From Ochromonas danica (taxonomy: Eukaryota > Sar > Chrysophyceae > Chromulinales > Chromulinaceae), in NCBI GenBank assembly GCA_015146655.1, contig VKHL01000064.1, forward strand, positions 1-64,000: DNA of 64,000 bases, given 5' to 3'. Of the stretch, positions 30,233 to 40,976 are shown one piece after another (position 1 is the first letter of the stretch; every line of letters starts with the position of its first letter). The notes beneath the pieces were generated by a model. It worked only from the letters and a program-made list of their open reading frames with translations. It did not search any database and had not been told where the DNA came from. The position numbers were made by a program, and so were the translations under genes.

Positions 30233-32723
30233 TTAAGACTGTTGAGGCATAGCAGAAGGATTATTCGCTACGACCTCCTGCATGGCAACTAATTGGGCCT
30301 CATTGGTCACCAAAAGCTGTGCAATATCATAAGCTTCTTCTCTGCAACGAACCAGAGGAACGGCTTCCTTCAGAAGCTGCAAGCTGCCTGGGATATCTCC
30401 CAACATAGCACGCAACTGTCCAAATTGGCATCTTACCTCCAGATTCTGTGGATCAATGCTCAAGACTTTCTCATATTCAGGAATGACATCTTCAACAAAG
30501 ACTCTATTCGCAGCAGGGAAATCACCGCGAGTCATGATACCTAAAGCTTGCATTGCATTGACTGAAGCACGCACACACAGTGCAGAGCATTGATCGATTG
30601 ATTCCTTGTGATTATCAACCAATCCAAGGGCTTCTTCGATTTGACCTTGTTCACCAAGATGACTGGCTTCCATGATGATAACCTGGAGAACAAGTACATT
30701 CCATACAGTAGTAGAAGTTAGCCACAAGAAGCATGCACGGAGAAGGACAAGCTCAAAAGACTGAGAACTCACAGATTCATGAGTGGGATGTAAATTCTTC
30801 GCCTTCTTGAGAGCTTCTTGGTTAGCAGCCTGAGTAGCCTCTTCATCAGTAACTACCACTCCAAGCTGACCAAGGACATGAGTACGCAAGTGAACAGACT
30901 TCAATAAGGAAAGGAAAAACACTTCCTTGGCACTCTCATCACCATCAGCAACAAGCTTCTCTGTTGTCACACACACACAAGTGATCAGTTTAAACAATAT
31001 CCTCAAATAGGTTAATGAAAGGTAGTGAACAAGAATAACACAAATATCCCCCATTGCCTCAAATAATGACGAGTTCATGAATCAACAACTTGCCATCACA
31101 GTTCAGAAGCAACAGGAACAACATGAAGAGATAGTTTCCTCCTCTATACACGTTATCATTCTAGCAGAATTGCAACGCCGCGTACCCCACGCTCATGCAA
31201 AGAGGTAGGCGGGAAAAGTAGACTGCACAACACACTAACCAGCAATACAATACCATAGAATACAATGCAACATAACAAGACATTCCATTCTTACCACAAA
31301 GATCAAGCGCCTCTTGTAGATCACTGGAAGCCTTGGTTACAGCAGGTTCAGGTGGTTGAGGATAGTTTCCAGTGAGAGGATCACGAATAACATGTAAGAA
31401 AGAGCGATGGAAGAGAACCCAAGCTCTTTCCACATCCTTCAATGACAAGGTCAATAGAGCATCATACATGGTTTCAGCAGCAGCTAAATCACCCAACTCA
31501 AGATGTACATTCGCTGCCTTAAATGAAGTGAACAAGTGATTAGGACGGAGAGATAAACTCTGCTGATACACTTCCAATGACTTGGAGAAAGCACATCGTA
31601 ATTGAAGATCCAATCCAACCAGTTCCAGTAAATCAGCCACAGCATTCACTAAACCTTCATTACCTTCCATCAATGAACGAGCAACTTCCACATAATCATT
31701 GGCTAATGTCTTGACACGAGCAAAACCTTGTCTAAAGTCGCCATTTAGAAGAGTCCAACGTACAAGATTTAACCCTTTAGTGAGCACTTCCAGAACTAAT
31801 CCACTGTCCTTCTCCTCCTCTTCTGAAGCTTCACGGAAGCGACGAACAGAGGAATCAAAAGCTTCTTCGAGATCAGATAGTTGTTGTGATTGTTCTGTCA
31901 AGACAGCACGCCATGTAGTAAGATCACAAAAAGCTTCTAAAGCATTACGTAAAAATGTTTGAGAAGGTAAAGACTTCTCTTCATTGGATAACATATCGGA
32001 AATCATCTTCTTAGCACGTAAATGACTTGATTGTTGTGTTAATTGTTGTACACGACGTGCAAATCCATGATCTTGTTGTAATTGCATATCACGAAACATA
32101 CAATAGAAAGCATCATTTAATGCTTTTTCATATTGTCCTTGTACTTCATAAATACGTGATCGACGAAGACGTGCTTTACTATGATTAGGATCCATGGTTA
32201 ACAGGACACGAATATCCTTCAGAGAATCTTCTAAAGCAGTTGCTTTCTCATACATAGCACTACGATTATTATACAAGGCAATGAGACTTTTCGAAGTGAC
32301 ATTAGAGAGTTGACTAGCTAGGTTAATTGCTTCAGTTAGTTTTTCAGCTGCTTTCTTATGTTCTTCTGCTTTAATGAATTTATCTGCTAAACGCATGGCA
32401 GTGTCAAAACGTTGATGAATTTCCAATTCTTTACTAATATTGTCTTGTTCTTGTTGAGCTTCTTTCTTCTGGGAAGGAGGAAGTTTTTCATCTTCATCCT
32501 CTTCTTCTTCATCATCTGACTCTTCTTCAACATCTTCAACAACAGCTGATTTTAATGTAGTGGTGTTGTTGGTAGTAGTAGTAGTAGTAGGAAGATGTGT
32601 TAGTAAAGGAACAGAAGATTTACGGAAAAAGTATTGATAAAGAAGATAAGCCAAGCCAGATAAACCAGCAAGGGAAATCCCCCATAACAACTTGGTGATA
32701 TTACCGGATGTATTCGATGACAT
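30233..32723 (-). CDS. TOM70: mitochondrial import receptor TOM70-like
   Basis: Three exons (32723-31295, 30960-30773, 30682-30233), with a first intron of 334 bp, give 688 residues. TOM70 sits in the outer mitochondrial membrane and receives carrier preproteins from Hsp70/Hsp90. The N-terminal anchor at about 9-33 (LLWGISLAGLSGLAYLLYQYFF) is followed by a low-complexity acidic linker and a first TPR cluster (KKAAEKLTEAINLASQL, ALYNNRSAMYEKATALEDSLKDI, MDPNHSKARLRRSRIYE), then many further TPRs to the C-terminus. Other anchored TPR proteins are possible, but the anchor plus the NNRSA and KARLRRSR sequences favour TOM70. Confidence 0.82.
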
Positions 32724-32832
32724 GATGACAACAAGGTAATGATGGAGTTGTTGTTAGTCTACCATGTGTTCTCCTGTTCTTCTTCTTTCATCACGACCTC
32801 TCCTTCTTCATGCAGAGCCAAGTTCGGGTTTT

Positions 32833-32864
32833 CGTTTTATCGTTTTATCGTTTTATCGTTTTAT
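32833..32864. repeat. 8-bp tandem repeat CGTTTTAT, four units
   Basis: Four perfect units in the 380-bp region between the divergent TOM70 and methyltransferase genes, followed by CG and a variant GTTTTCG. Confidence 0.95.
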
Positions 32865-33105
32865 CGTGTTTTCGTATTCCCAAGGTTGAAGTAAATAAAA
32901 TTAAAGTAATTACGTAAATAAGTTTAACTTAACTGTTAACTTAAGATATGTGGTGATGATGATTGATGATTCAAGTCTTCCAATTTTCCTCACAGAAGCA
33001 AAGAGAGGAGGTTTTAGTCGGAAGGGAGGAGGAACCAGAACATCTTAAAACCTTCCTCTCCTTACCCTCTCTTATCATACTTTAATAGCAATTCAAAACT
33101 AGAAC

Positions 33106-34041
33106 ATGACGAGCACACAAGTAAAAGAAGGAGATCATAATAATAATAATCAAGATTGGAGTTCCTATGCCAAGGACTATGCCGCTCCACCTCATCAGAA
33201 CTTGGATGTCCCTCGACCTTTTAACCATCTCGCTGCTTGGCTCTTATTTGATGAAGAACCTAATGGACCTGTCACCTTCCTTGACGTGGCAGCAGGTCCC
33301 GGTACTTTGACCATGGCTATCCTACAGCATTGGCAGGAATGTCAATGGTCTCCAAAAGCAAACAGCAAGATTATTGTGACTGACTATGCTCCTGGTATGG
33401 TGACACAAGCTAACAATCGTATTCTAGACATGGAAGTTCTCAAGAATTGGCATGGTCAATTAGTGACTGAATTTCAAGTAATGAATGCCTTGGAACCTTC
33501 CGTTCCTGTGTCTTCCATCACTCACTTGGGGTGTATCTTTGGCATTATGTTTGTCCCTAATCATACAGTAGCCTTTCAAAGACTATACAATACTCTTGCT
33601 CTAAATGGCAAAGCTCTCTTTGCTACATGGCAAAAAGTTGATTTAATGACATTACTTCGTGAATTTGGACTATTCCTAGGCTGGTCTGTTGAACAATTGG
33701 ATCAAGCCTTGAAGGATGGCAATGATCCATTGAAGATTTGCAGTGATCCACTTGTCTTTCAAAAGGAATTGGAAGATGCAGGCTTTGCTAATGTTCAAGT
33801 GGTGGAAAAGACAGAAAGTTTTGTCTGGCCTGTTGATCCAGAAGTTGGACTTTCTCCTTTCGCACACAACCCTGTGATGAGCCAATGTTTCCCCTTTCTC
33901 TTACAAGATAAAGAAACGCTCTTTCCCTCTTGGCGTAGCTTTCTTGCTTCTGAACAAGGCAAGCATTGGGTTGATGCGACTGGTCAGACCATGTCTCTCT
34001 CCTGGAAGGCGAACCTCGGAATGGGAATCCGTCTCACCTAA
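33106..34041 (+). CDS. class I SAM-dependent methyltransferase
   Basis: A single exon of 311 residues. Motif I is FLDVAAGPGTLT, motif II region KIIVTDYAPGM, and a later HLGCIFGIMF is in the motif IV position, as in UbiE-like small-molecule methyltransferases. No signal peptide is seen. The substrate is unknown. It is divergent from TOM70. Confidence 0.8.
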   Translation: MTSTQVKEGDHNNNNQDWSSYAKDYAAPPHQNLDVPRPFNHLAAWLLFDEEPNGPVTFLDVAAGPGTLTMAILQHWQECQWSPKANSKIIVTDYAPGMVTQANNRILDMEVLKNWHGQLVTEFQVMNALEPSVPVSSITHLGCIFGIMFVPNHTVAFQRLYNTLALNGKALFATWQKVDLMTLLREFGLFLGWSVEQLDQALKDGNDPLKICSDPLVFQKELEDAGFANVQVVEKTESFVWPVDPEVGLSPFAHNPVMSQCFPFLLQDKETLFPSWRSFLASEQGKHWVDATGQTMSLSWKANLGMGIRLT

Positions 34042-34552
34042 ATTGCAAAATCTGCTGTTATATCAATTATCTTGATCATCTTATTTAGATTAGAGAATGG
34101 ATCTATTGAATCTTCAACTTTAAGTGTATCTTGTTGATGATCTGAGATCATTCATAATAATATAATCAAAATGGCGTGCCATTGACATCGACTTTGCTTT
34201 TTACGGGTTATTTCCATCTGTTTGCGGTGACTAGCATACTACTATTAGACGAAACATATCCCAGGCTCACGGTGAAATGCCTACGGCTGTGGTGTGCTTA
34301 TCATATCACCCGATAAACAACGAACGCAGTCTCAACTTGTTATTGCGAGCATGGGCAATTATCCCCCTGTGCTTCATCTAACTAACCTGTATGTGTGTGT
34401 GCGTGCATGTGTCTGTGTGTGTCTGTGAAGGTAGACTATTAAATGTTAGACTATTAAATGTTGGTTTAAATGCTTAACTTGAAAGAAACTATATCTACTA
34501 TCCATCCTATGGAAGTTATCCACCATAGACAGACCTTACTTCTCATCCTTTC
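34042..34552. other. intergenic region, convergent genes
   Basis: About 510 bp with a GT-rich run at about 34390-34430 and a short direct repeat (AGACTATTAAATGTT) at 34433-34463. No gene is seen. Confidence 0.6.
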
Positions 34553-35353
34553 CTACTTGAACATTCTCCACAGTTCATGATAGATGGTATTCTTACGAGA
34601 TAGTTTCCATCCCAAGAAATCTCCATAGAATGTGCCATGCAAGAGATCAAGATATGGGAAAGGAAAAGAGTAATTCACTTCATATTTAGCATGGTGATTA
34701 TCATGATCCACTGTATTATAAAGTCCAGGTAATGCAAATCGAATACCTGCATGGTCTAATACCCCACAGACCCCCATGATAATCATATAACCGATAAAGG
34801 CAAGAAAGTTGATAGAGAAGTAGAAAGGTGGGCCATAGAGGATACAATAATAGCCAAAGGCTTCAAGAGGATGGATATACATATCATCCCATGGTTCCGG
34901 AGACTTATAGGAGTGATGGAGTTTATGAAAAACACGGTAGCAGAAGGGAGTGTGCATGAGGAGGTGCCAATAGAATTCTACTACACATTCATAGGTACAA
35001 GCAAAGAGAATCTGCCAACAAAGAGTCTTCCATCCTAGGTCAGAGAAAGTTTCAAAAGTCATTTGATTGATTTGTCGTACAGAACATTCAGTAGTGATCA
35101 TAGCTGATGTAGAAGCCATGAGAAGGTTGAAAAATGTCAAAATACGATGATAAGGTGCACGATTAGGTTTAGAGGAGAGTAGAGGTAAACCCCAAAAGAA
35201 ACCTATACTTGCATTTTTAGCATTGGGTTGAATCTTCCAATCTTGTACTTTATCTTTCCGTCGATAATAATACCAATATTGTAATAGAGACGTTTGTATC
35301 ATATAACCAAAGAAGATTGTACAAAACCCTCCTATTCCATAGATTGTTATCAT
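34553..35353 (-). CDS. fatty acid hydroxylase / sterol desaturase superfamily protein
   Basis: A single exon of 266 residues with about four hydrophobic segments. The di-iron histidine boxes are HLLMH, HKLHH (both within EFYWHLLMH...VFHKLHHSYKSP), IHPLEA and DHDNHHAKY. This superfamily covers sphinganine C4-hydroxylase, sterol C5-desaturase, C4-methyl oxidase and alkylglycerol monooxygenase; the boxes alone do not decide. It is divergent from a ceramide synthase, which makes a sphingoid or ceramide hydroxylase an attractive guess. Confidence 0.82.
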   Translation of the reverse strand: MITIYGIGGFCTIFFGYMIQTSLLQYWYYYRRKDKVQDWKIQPNAKNASIGFFWGLPLLSSKPNRAPYHRILTFFNLLMASTSAMITTECSVRQINQMTFETFSDLGWKTLCWQILFACTYECVVEFYWHLLMHTPFCYRVFHKLHHSYKSPEPWDDMYIHPLEAFGYYCILYGPPFYFSINFLAFIGYMIIMGVCGVLDHAGIRFALPGLYNTVDHDNHHAKYEVNYSFPFPYLDLLHGTFYGDFLGWKLSRKNTIYHELWRMFK

Positions 35354-35891
35354 TATCTCCTTCTAGAGAGACGATTCTTCTTCTTAGTATTGGGTTTTAT
35401 AAACAGTTAACCAACCACTAGTCTCCTATTTATCATTTGATTCTCTTTCGTTGATGACTGCTTCCTCTACTCTGTTGCTGTATGAAAGAGAGAAACGTGT
35501 TTTCCAATCTTGAGAAGCTGTTTTCTCAGGATCCAAATTGTTAGAGTGAGAAACGTGTTTTCTGTTGGAGAGAAGCTGCTTTCTGACCTTGGATTCATCG
35601 TGTGAGTGGTGCGGCTGCCAGGAAGGAGAGCCGCTTGGCCGCTGCTGGCTTTGTCTCTGTCCTCTCTCTGTCTGTCTCTGTATCTCTCTGTCTTTGTGCT
35701 TGGTTGACTCATCCCATCTCATTGACACTATCCTATCCTATCCTTTTGACTCTTCGTCACTTGTTTTTACACTGTCGTTGAGTTATTAGCTTCTTAATAC
35801 CAATCAAAGTCATTCTCTTGTCTTTGATTCCTATTTCTGTTTTTTTCCACTAGAATCATATCCTCTTTACCAAATCAATTATTATATCATC
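35354..35891. promoter_or_regulatory. shared divergent promoter region, hydroxylase / ceramide synthase
   Basis: 540 bp between the two start codons. It contains a 58-bp-period direct repeat (see 35490-35587) and a CT-rich run at about 35650-35695. The promoter role is inferred from position. Confidence 0.5.
35490..35587. repeat. two-copy direct repeat, period 58 bp
   Basis: GAGAAACGTGTTTTC starts at 35490 and again at 35548, each followed by GAGAAGCTG followed by a TTTCT-rich end. It lies in the shared promoter of two lipid genes. Confidence 0.8.
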
Positions 35892-37507
35892 ATGCTCAAT
35901 CAAGGATTAGAAGCATTCTTCTATTTGACCAATCAAGTTGATGGTCTATTTGCACATATTCTTGACTCTTTTCATCTTAAACCTGGTCATTATGTATTTT
36001 TTGCTCCACCAGGATTTGAAGCAGATCAACTCAATGAAATGTATGATAAGGGTGAGTATCCAAAGCTCTCTGGATTAGCTCCTGCTCTTACCTATGCCAT
36101 CTTATTGAGTATTGCTCGTTTCTTCCTTCAAAATTATTTGATCAAGGTAAGCATTGTTAGTTCTTTGTTGGATATCTTTTCTGCATACAGCAGCATACTG
36201 TAATATCTTTAGTATGAGAAAAATGAGATCCTAGTGTGATGTGACGATGATTGTGCTGGGTGTTAGAGCATACTGTAATATCTTTGATATGAGAAAAATG
36301 AGATCATGGTGTGGTAATGTCTGTGCCGGGAATATCTTTATTTTGTGTAAACTGATAATGTATGTGTTGATTGTGGTGGTTTGATTGTATTTTGACTGTG
36401 ACTGTAAATATCTCTCATACACTTTCTCTCGATCATTCTCACTCTCTTGTTTTCTCTTTGACCGTCTCTCTTCTAGCCTTTTGCTAAATGGTGCATGCAA
36501 ATAAAAGACATTTCTTTTCAAGCAGATAAAGATATTGACTATAACCTACCATTTAATTCCCCACAAAGTCATCAGGTTAATAATTGCTGTGCTATCTATT
36601 TTGATTTATTTTTTTGCTGATCTTGTTTTTTTGTGGCAATTCTTGTCTTTGCTAGGAGTCAGTTGTTCGAGCATACAGTAAGATCTCCGGTCGTGACTTC
36701 GACTCAGTCTGCCATTATTTAAAAGATCGTCGGCATCGTAATGCCTATGACAAGAAGATGGTCAAGTTTGTTGAGGCATTTTGGCGCTTTGTCTTCTATA
36801 GTGCCTTCGTCTACTTAGGCTATCGAGCTCTCTTTGTCCCTGAGACATTGCCGTATGTCTATGAGACAAGCTCGATGTGGACCAACTGGCCAAAGTTTAA
36901 CATACCCGCCAACATTCGCTTTTATTACTTGATTGAATTAGGTTGCTATATTCATCAACTGTGCTGGACTGAAGTTAATCGATCTGATGCAACTGAAATG
37001 ATTGCACATCATATCATTACTATCACTCTCATCTTGCTGTCGTATCTTTTGTGCTATTGGGAGATTGGCTCTATTTTTCTTCTCATCCATGACGTCTCGG
37101 ACGTTCTCTTGGAAGGTGCAAAAGTATTGAATTATTCTTCCAAACCTCCCCATCGTCGTTGGATTAAAAAATGTTTTGTCGATCAAATCTTTGGTGTCTT
37201 TGCGGTAACTTTCTTTGTTTCTCGTTTAATTATTTATCCTCGATACGTTCTCTATTCTGTTATTGCTGAAGGATATGAGATCTATCAATGTTCAGTGAAT
37301 TTCTGTCGAGGTTTGTGGGCTTTCCCTATTTTGCTGTTACTCCTACAGGGCTTGCACATTTTTTGGTTTTACTTGATATGCCGAATGATCTACAAGCTCA
37401 TTTACTTGAGTGTTGAAGGCGATGAAAGGTCGGAAGATGAAGATGAATTTGTCCAATATGAAGGAATGGACAACACTCAGCATGGACAGGCCAAGAAGGA
37501 CAATTAA
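35892..37507 (+). CDS. ceramide synthase (LAG1/TLC family)
   Basis: Exons 35892-36146, 36477-36575 and 36656-37507 join in phase to 401 residues. Ceramide synthase acylates sphingoid bases in the ER membrane. The TLC domain has the diagnostic double histidine in EMIAHHIITITLILLSY and the Asp pair in LLIHDVSDVLLEGAK (Lag1 motif), with YYLIELGCYIHQL before it. Several spans lie at about 70-85, 160-180 and through the TLC region. The C-terminal tail is acidic, as is common in the family. The first intron is 330 bp and carries a tandem duplication. Confidence 0.92.
36193..36315. repeat. tandem duplication in ceramide synthase intron 1, period 75 bp
   Basis: GCATACTGTAATATCTTT begins at 36193 and at 36268, each followed by TATGAGAAAAATGAGATC. 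The copies differ at a few positions. Confidence 0.9.
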
Positions 37508-38071
37508 CTTCTTTAGTCCCCATCATGCTTTCAATATTGCTCTCTGTTAACTAGAGATGGGCTGTTGGTATACATGTGCCAAAGGGAAGTAGTCTATAGT
37601 TAGTTGTGTGTCGTTGACTTTTCATGACTATCTGTCAAGTCGCTCAACTTGATTGATATAATGGATTGATCAACTATGTTAAGCGGAAGTGCTCCTGCAT
37701 GCACCGTAGTAATCGGAGTCACTTCCTTAAATATCCTCTCCCTATTTGAAAATACCACTAGAAGCAGTTAAACCTTCATCGCCGTAGATTGTCCAGCAGG
37801 CTTCAGTATTAGCGGTAATGCCGTTTCTTCACTTGGTTCGAAAGTTATTGTTCATGTTGAGTTGTCGGTGATAAGTGGGTTGCATACTCGGAACCGAGTA
37901 GCAAGGTGGGACATCTCTATATCGAGCACGACCCTCACCTTGATATGTGATCTCGGTCTGATCTCAGTCGAGGTACTTGCGTAATTTACCAGTGTATTGG
38001 TGCTGGAATAAATTCAATGCATTTGCACCATGAAATTATTCCTTACATCGCTTATATCATTGGAAAATGTG
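37508..38071. other. intergenic region
   Basis: About 560 bp between the ceramide synthase and copy B of the duplication. Around 37885-37975 there are short self-complementary blocks (ACTCGGAACCGAGT; ATCTCGG/CAGTCGAG). No tRNA, snRNA or protein gene was recognised. Confidence 0.5.
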
Positions 38072-38216
38072 GTTACATCATCAGGACTAACAACTAATCA
38101 ATGATACGACTAATCCAGAAACTCGAACCTATTTCAGTCACAAGCGCAACAATCATCACCACAAAGATAATACACCGTCGTCATCTCCACTTTGCCTTGT
38201 TGCGACTATTTTCCAT

Positions 38217-39050
38217 TTACAAAGGCAGAGGCTCGGTCGCTTTCAAATAACGCTTTCTCTCTGTGGGCGAGAACTTCTCGAGGGCATAACGGAGCATGAC
38301 TCGAGGCATGCGATGGGCTCGCTCGGCAAGAAAGGCAGTTAAGGCCTTCTTGTCCCTCTTGCCAGCCTCGCGCAGCATCCAGCCCACGGCCTTATGAATC
38401 AAATCTTCTTTATCTTCCAGTAACATATCGGCGATCTGCCATGTTGTTGTTAGATCGTCTTGACGGATGAAAGACCACGTCGAGACGATGGCAATACGTC
38501 GATCCCACAGAGAAGGTGATCGTGCCCAATCAAGCAAAAGATCTCGTGGCTTGTCCATCAAATAGATCCCAATAATATGATAGCAGGAGATATCCACAAG
38601 GTTCCAATTGTTGACTCGGTGACGATGCTGACAGTAGAAATTGAAAATCTCCTCTTGTCTCCCAGGCAGTTGCTGGAAGAAGTCCACGAGGAAGATTAGT
38701 GCCAAACATCGCTCTTCATTGTAAGGAGATTCTAAGAGAGCTTCCACCTCTGAGAGAGGAAGAGGAAGGGGTAGAGATTGCATTGGAGGGGATGACGGAG
38801 ACTTGGTCTGGCTGGGGCGATGGGCTTTGACAATACCTCGAAGCTGAGGCATGGTTAAACCAAGGAAGCGATCGTGCTCACCATATTCCCCTTTACCAGT
38901 TTTAAAGAAGCCCTGCAATCGAGCCAGAGTCTTCTTGTCACGGCATCGCAGGCGTCGTACTTCCTCTTGCAGGGAAGCGGCTGTGAGTCGCTCGCTCGGA
39001 GCAGTTGTTATCTCTCCTTGGTCAACTTCCTGCTTCTTCCTCTTGCTCAT
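38217..39050 (-). CDS. AlkD-like DNA alkylation repair glycosylase, copy B
   Basis: The 277-residue core is identical to copy A except at three positions, with the same active-site Trp149/Asp153. The start was placed at the Met of MSKRKK for symmetry with copy A. The frame also supports an earlier ATG at 39206, adding 52 residues that are Ser-rich, hydrophobic and Arg-containing with no acids until the last two positions (WHLLFLLTSRFIRF, AQRFLYSES). That could be an organelle-targeting extension, so two isoforms are possible. It is divergent from the plastid RsmD gene and shares its promoter region. Confidence 0.87.
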   Translation of the reverse strand: MSKRKKQEVDQGEITTAPSERLTAASLQEEVRRLRCRDKKTLARLQGFFKTGKGEYGEHDRFLGLTMPQLRGIVKAHRPSQTKSPSSPPMQSLPLPLPLSEVEALLESPYNEERCLALIFLVDFFQQLPGRQEEIFNFYCQHRHRVNNWNLVDISCYHIIGIYLMDKPRDLLLDWARSPSLWDRRIAIVSTWSFIRQDDLTTTWQIADMLLEDKEDLIHKAVGWMLREAGKRDKKALTAFLAERAHRMPRVMLRYALEKFSPTERKRYLKATEPLPL

Positions 39051-39206
39051 ACTTTCTGAATAAAGGAATCTCTGTGCTAATAAAGGGGGAGTGTAATGAT
39101 GGAGAAGGGCTTTGGCTGAGATTGAGGTTGGGGAGAATCGAATAAAGCGAGACGTCAACAAGAAGAGTAAATGCCAGGAAGAGGAAGATGAAGAGGGGAA
39201 GAGCAT

Positions 39207-39443
39207 ATAAGAGTAGCAGCAGTCTCTGCTGGGATTGATTCTGATCGAATTGTGACAATCCAATCTCAAATCGCAATACACTGTCACTGCAACACAAACA
39301 ACACAATCCAAATCCCAACCCCTCTCCTCACCGCACGCATAGTAGTAATATTGCACACTTTTCGCCAGCAGAGCGAAGAAGGAAAGTAGTATCAACCAAC
39401 AATCAATCGTTGTTACTACAAATTCAATCCAATTGCTTGAATT
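39207..39443. promoter_or_regulatory. shared divergent promoter, AlkD-B / RsmD-B
   Basis: About 240 bp between the upstream AlkD ATG and the RsmD ATG. This sequence was wholly lost in copy A. The promoter role is inferred from position. Confidence 0.5.
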
Positions 39444-40667
39444 ATGGCAGCATTGATTTTGCTTGTTTTCTTTCATCTAATAGCATGGATTGGTGCCTAT
39501 CATCACCCTGTGCATCACTACCGAATAACTTCATTCTCCATGTCCACTCAGGTTACCATATAACCCCCCTACTAATCCATGCAATTACTCTAATCTCACT
39601 GACAAAATACTGTTCCAGCAGCCTCCAAGAAAAGATAGATCACCTAGCTTCTTCAAGAAAAAGACTTCTAAACTGTACGTCTCTATAATACCGTGTGATT
39701 GTCTCTTTCCTGTTGTGCTGACTGTCCCTGCTACTGCATGATCAGATCAAAAGATGACATCCTAAGTCTAACAAATCCCACAGCCTCTGATCAAGTTTCT
39801 CACCGTGCAATAAAGAGAGCACGCTTTCGCCAAGGCACATCAAGAGAGGAAATCCTTCAAAACAATGCAGCACAAAATGGAGAATTGAGTAACATCTACA
39901 CATCTAGTCCAAACAACCTTCGCATTATTGCTGGTACAGCTAGAGGAAAGAGACTACGTTCTCCAGAGGTTTACCTTCGTCCAATGATGGCTAAAGTTCG
40001 TGAAGCTATATTTTCGACACTGACTTCCTTTGGACTGTTTGAATCACATTCTGCACGGATATTAGACATTTTCTCTGGTGCAGGGAGTGTTGGATTAGAA
40101 TCACTTAGTCGTGGTGCAGCGCATGCAACTTTCGTTGATCTTTCTCCAGTATGTGTTGAAACCTGTCGTGGAAATGCACAATCATTAGGCTTTGCTGATC
40201 GAATTACGACAATTGCAGCTCGAGCAGAGGATGTCCTAGCTCATCCTCAAACCTATTTCAAAGGAGATCTTCAACCTTATCAACTTGTCAGTCTCACTCC
40301 GCCTTACCAAGAAGTTAGTTATACTGTACTTGTTCAATCACTTTGTTCTTCTCCATTGCTTGCTGAAGACAGTCTGGTGTTGATTGAATACCCCGTGGAG
40401 ATGGGTTCCTTGCCCTTTACTCTTGGTCCCTCCACTGTTTTGCCTGAGATCGAAGAGTTTAAAGAACAAAAGGAAGCTGCTAGTCGTAAACGCTGGTCAA
40501 ATATTAATCCTCGAGATACTGAGAGAAATCAACAAGCGGAGATGGTTGATGATGGTGTTCTCTTTGGCTTGCGCAATAGGCGATACGGGCGAACTGTCTT
40601 AGCTCTCTATGTATTTCGACCATCTAAACAATGGGACCTGCGTCCAACCGAGTTCCTAAAGTTGTAG
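39444..40667 (+). CDS. plastid-targeted RsmD-like 16S rRNA guanine-N2 methyltransferase
   Basis: Three exons (39444-39551, 39619-39674, 39746-40667) give 361 residues. Exon 1 encodes a signal peptide (AALILLVFFHLIAWIG) followed by A-YHHP, an ASAFAP-like plastid entry motif, then a basic, Ser-rich transit part. The enzyme core shows RIIAGTARGKRL, LRPMMAKVREAIF, ILDIFSGAGSVGLESLSRGA and TPPYQ in the position of the (D/N)PP(F/Y) catalytic motif; Thr in first place is unusual. RsmD methylates G966 of bacterial-type small-subunit rRNA. Intron 2 is inferred: without it the frame ends at a TGA near 39740, and with it (71 bp) phase is kept. Confidence 0.83.
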
Positions 40668-40976
40668 TTACTTCTGGTTCAAGATAGTTAGCTCTGCTCA
40701 TACTGTGTCTAAGTACTGTATAGAATAAGATAGCTCTCCTCGAAGAACTCCTATAGTTTCATTACGTTCTGATCTTTACGTCTACTTTCTCGAACGAAGC
40801 AATTTCAATTCCAGAATTAACCATTTTCAATCAAACAAGTTTGTTTTATAACTCATATAATGCGGTTTTTCATTCACCGCGCAACCAGCAACTTCTCCAT
40901 CTCAACCCAACTCACTAAACCATCAATTACAACTAAACAATATATACAGGAAAGCATTTTCCGCTAAGTAGAAAAC
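40668..40976. other. intergenic region
   Basis: About 310 bp between two + strand genes. No feature recognised beyond a probable promoter for PUS3. Confidence 0.55.

Larger units (their letters stand above)
38072..40403. repeat. inverted segmental duplication, copy B
   Basis: The fuller copy of the segment also found inverted at 480-2222. It contains AlkD and RsmD in head-to-head arrangement with their spacer. RsmD continues past the homology edge at about 40403 to its natural end, so this is the parental locus. Confidence 0.95.
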
